NCBI GenBank assembly: GCA_019009955.1
Contig: CM032228.1
Span: 222,491,501-222,555,500 of the forward strand
From: Riptortus pedestris
Lineage: Eukaryota; Arthropoda; Insecta; Hemiptera; Alydidae
Direction: 5' to 3'
Length of the DNA: 64,000 nt
Shown here piece by piece: positions 38,932 through 64,000 of the stretch. A program made the translations under genes and the position numbers. The notes under the pieces were generated by a model, which had not been told where the DNA came from, did not search any database, and worked only from the letters and a program-made list of their open reading frames with translations. The stretch's first letter is position 1. Each line of letters starts with the position of its first letter.

Positions 38932-39503
38932 TGAGGATTTTAAAGTATTTTATTTAGTATTTTGTTGCTACTGATCTGGAAAACCAAGTAAATAAGAAAA
39001 TAAGGGCACTCATTCATAACTAAGACTAAGACTTCAGACAGGGGGGGGGGAAACATGCGGTAAGAATGAAAAACAATGTTTTAAGAGAAATTTGGAATGA
39101 ACTTGAAGTCTAAAAACCTAGTTTCCTACTATTATGGCAGGAGAGGTAACTCAGTTATTCCCAAAAAAGATGAGTATATGTGGCAACAGGTTATTTCTTA
39201 CCTCAACGAAGTAGCTCTCTCATTTTTGATTCATCATGCATAGTTAAAAGGTCTTCTTCTGATGGAAAGGAAGAAGAGCTAATGTAGGGGTAAGGTGTCC
39301 AAAGCTTAAAAACAAATAATAAAATGGGTGCTTTATAGTCTTGTTAAACTGTAGTTATTTTACAATTATAGTTCTATACATCTTTTCATAGCTGAAATAT
39401 TAAGTGAGCTATTCGTATTTTCTTGTTTTAATACACATCGGATTTTTACTTAGAAATTGTATGGTGAGAAGAGATGAGAGATCAATATTGTCACACAAAC
39501 ATA

Positions 39504-39541
39504 TGGGAAATCTGCATAGCTTTTGCAGCCCCCGCATGACG
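39504..39541 (+). repeat. Family X 3' terminal fragment
   Basis: GGGAAATCTGC and GCAGCCCCCGCATGACGA match the family's 3' end only. Confidence 0.4.
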
Positions 39542-39577
39542 ATGATTTTTTAATGTATGAATATATGTGTGTGTGTG

Positions 39578-39588
<11 letters not shown>

Positions 39589-39646
<58 letters not shown>

Positions 39647-39665
39647 GTGTGTGTGTGTGTGTGTG
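39589..39665. repeat. (TG)n(TA)n(TG)n compound microsatellite
   Basis: TA core with TG runs on both sides (39568 onward); it lies just after a family X 3' fragment. Confidence 0.9.
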
Positions 39666-39834
39666 CTTTAAATTATTCCCAAATAGGACTTTCATTTATA
39701 TATATATATTAATTTAACTTGCACATTTCTATAATTTAAATAGCTATCTTGTCTTATTCCAACTTCCTTTGATATTTACTTATCTATTTCTTATATGGAA
39801 TAGGAATTATATGAGGCATGATATACACCTTTTT

Positions 39835-39985
39835 AGCAGATTTCCCTTAAGAAAAATCAGCTATTGAGATTGTACTCATGAAAATGTCCATTGATTTTAC
39901 CCAATGAGAAAATGAGGTCCGTGCAAAACAATATGTGAGAGAGAGAGAGTGTATATATATAGTCTGTTAGTGCTCTTACGACCAA

Positions 39986-40024
<39 letters not shown>

Positions 40025-40797
40025 ATTGCTAAATTTGATATATAACTGTTTAGATAGAGGGAATTTTGAAAATATCTCCATTATTACTCATCGTATCGAA
40101 AAATTGTTAAGAACCAAACTTGTAGCAAATTTAATGCCCTATAAATGTTGTTAGATGTTTTCTTCACTACCTTGATTATTTACTGATCTATTTGCATTTT
40201 TTTTAGTTTCCAGTCCCCATGAAAGCCGGTTCATGACATAACATCTTAATTTTAATATGATGTGAGTAGGAGTGGGGGGGCCTACTCATATCATCAACAA
40301 TAAGGTGTTATATCATGATTCGCTTCATTTGAAGCTTAAATACCAAATATATTCTTCATTGAATTTTTACTATGTGATTACATGCAAATACATAGCGTGA
40401 TAATTATCATCAATTAAGATTTTCCGGTTTTAACTCGCAAATGTTTATTCAACTCTAATGCTCATATTTGGTAATGGCTGAAATCGGAGCAGGGATAGTG
40501 GGGTTTAGAGGGGGGGGGCAAAAATTCGAATTACCTCCATTATGAATTGGATCAAAAAGTTTTATAGAACCAAGCTTGTTAAAATATTAATGGTCTACAA
40601 TTGTTCCTCTATACTTTATTTCATAGCTCAAATAATAAGTAAGTTCTTCATATCTTCTTGTTTTCAACCTTCAGTTAACCCACAATTCTACTCAATGGAT
40701 TTTTGCTTAGAAATAAAACATATATATAGATGAAATCACCAGTCTGTCATCTGCTAATGTAGGAAATCTGCTTAGTTTACGTAGCCCCTTGGTGAAG
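39835..40797 (+). mobile_element. Family X repeat, diverged, near full length
   Basis: It starts AGCAGATTTCCCTTAAGAAA and ends GGAAATCTGCTTAG plus GTAGCCCC. It has a (GA)n/(TA)n microsatellite and a long T tract at the usual position near 39940-40020. The middle holds a second, similar half, so it may be two copies fused. Confidence 0.55.
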
Positions 40798-41277
40798 GGC
40801 TTTTGAAGTAGAAGCACAAGTTCATGCTACATTTCTTTTGCTTTGTTCAACATTAATTTAGAAATTTCTTTTTTTATATATATTAATGTATAGTTCAGAA
40901 TTTATTTAACATAAAAACTAACTCATATAGAGAACGTAGTAATTTAATTAAATATTTTTACTTTGCACTTGTGCTTCTAATCTACTCATGGTGGCTTAAT
41001 TGAAGTAACAAAAAATAGGGGGTCACAAGAAATCCCTATGAAAAGTTTTGATTGCATAGTCCAATAATTCCCATTTAACCAGTCTCAGATCTTTATCCTC
41101 CAGTCACAGGAATCTCCACATATTATTATTCGAGTCTGTGTTACTATGCAGTAAAGATGCTGACCTCTTACCAAAACTGTATGGCAGCCCCTGACCCTTC
41201 AATGGCTGTTTAGCCAACGATCTTTATTTTCATTATCAATGAGTTATTAATTTTACAATTGTAACAATTTTTTTCAG

Positions 41278-64000
<22,723 letters not shown>

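Larger units (their letters stand above)
30424..39503. other. Intergenic or first-intron AT-rich stretch
   Basis: If the promoter near 30.3 kb is right, this is ZIP intron 1. It holds a SINE-like fragment, (TA)n and (TG)n tracts and two short frames of unknown nature. No exon with family resemblance was found. Confidence 0.5.

Noticed and set aside
39450..39717. Frames rich in Tyr-Ile and Cys-Val
   Set aside because: Microsatellite translations.

Overview
This is a eukaryotic, AT-rich invertebrate genomic window, probably arthropod. The evidence is spliced genes with GT-AG introns, abundant (TA)n and (TG)n microsatellites, tRNA-derived SINEs, relics of RTE-like and RNase-H-bearing LINEs, a Gypsy-type integrase relic and a piggyBac-like MITE. 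Species and order cannot be fixed from the sequence.

Two real multi-exon genes dominate, and both belong to zinc transport. On the minus strand, 25928 down to 8812, a complete seven-exon gene encodes a 418-residue cation-diffusion-facilitator zinc exporter of the ZnT2/3/4/8 (SLC30A) type. On the plus strand, from 41278 to the window end, ten exons encode the first 461 residues of a LIV-1 subfamily ZIP (SLC39A) zinc importer, which runs off the window just as it reaches its metal-binding TM4. All exon junctions of both genes keep phase. The genes are divergent, with about 15 kb between start codons. One exports zinc from the cytosol into vesicles or out of the cell; the other brings it into the cytosol.

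Between them, 26.7-29.5 kb is an unusually GC- and CpG-rich island. It holds a THAP-domain exon (minus strand, possibly a broken gene with locally triplicated exon-end sequence), a Gypsy integrase relic and a small MITE. At about 30.28-30.42 kb a CCAAT box, an ATGGCTGCC motif and a good splice donor make a candidate promoter and first noncoding exon for the ZIP gene.

The rest is repeats. Two interspersed families stand out. Family X has ends AGCAGATTTCC...GGAAATCTGCT and carries an internal microsatellite. Family Y starts with a CCCGGCTTCGCCCGGG head, contains about 300-bp internal units that each carry a hairpin, and ends in (TA)n. A family X copy in a ZIP intron has grown a 1.87-kb TG/GTGC/TA tract. 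Other structures are a 256-bp nearly perfect palindrome (5.6 kb), an inverted LTR pair with its primer-binding site (22.2-23.3 kb), and a LINE (56.1-58.6 kb) interrupted by a TTAA-flanked piggyBac-like MITE and by a SINE with a 10-bp target duplication. No cellular gene was recognised in 1-8.8 kb or in the large 30.4-41.3 kb stretch.
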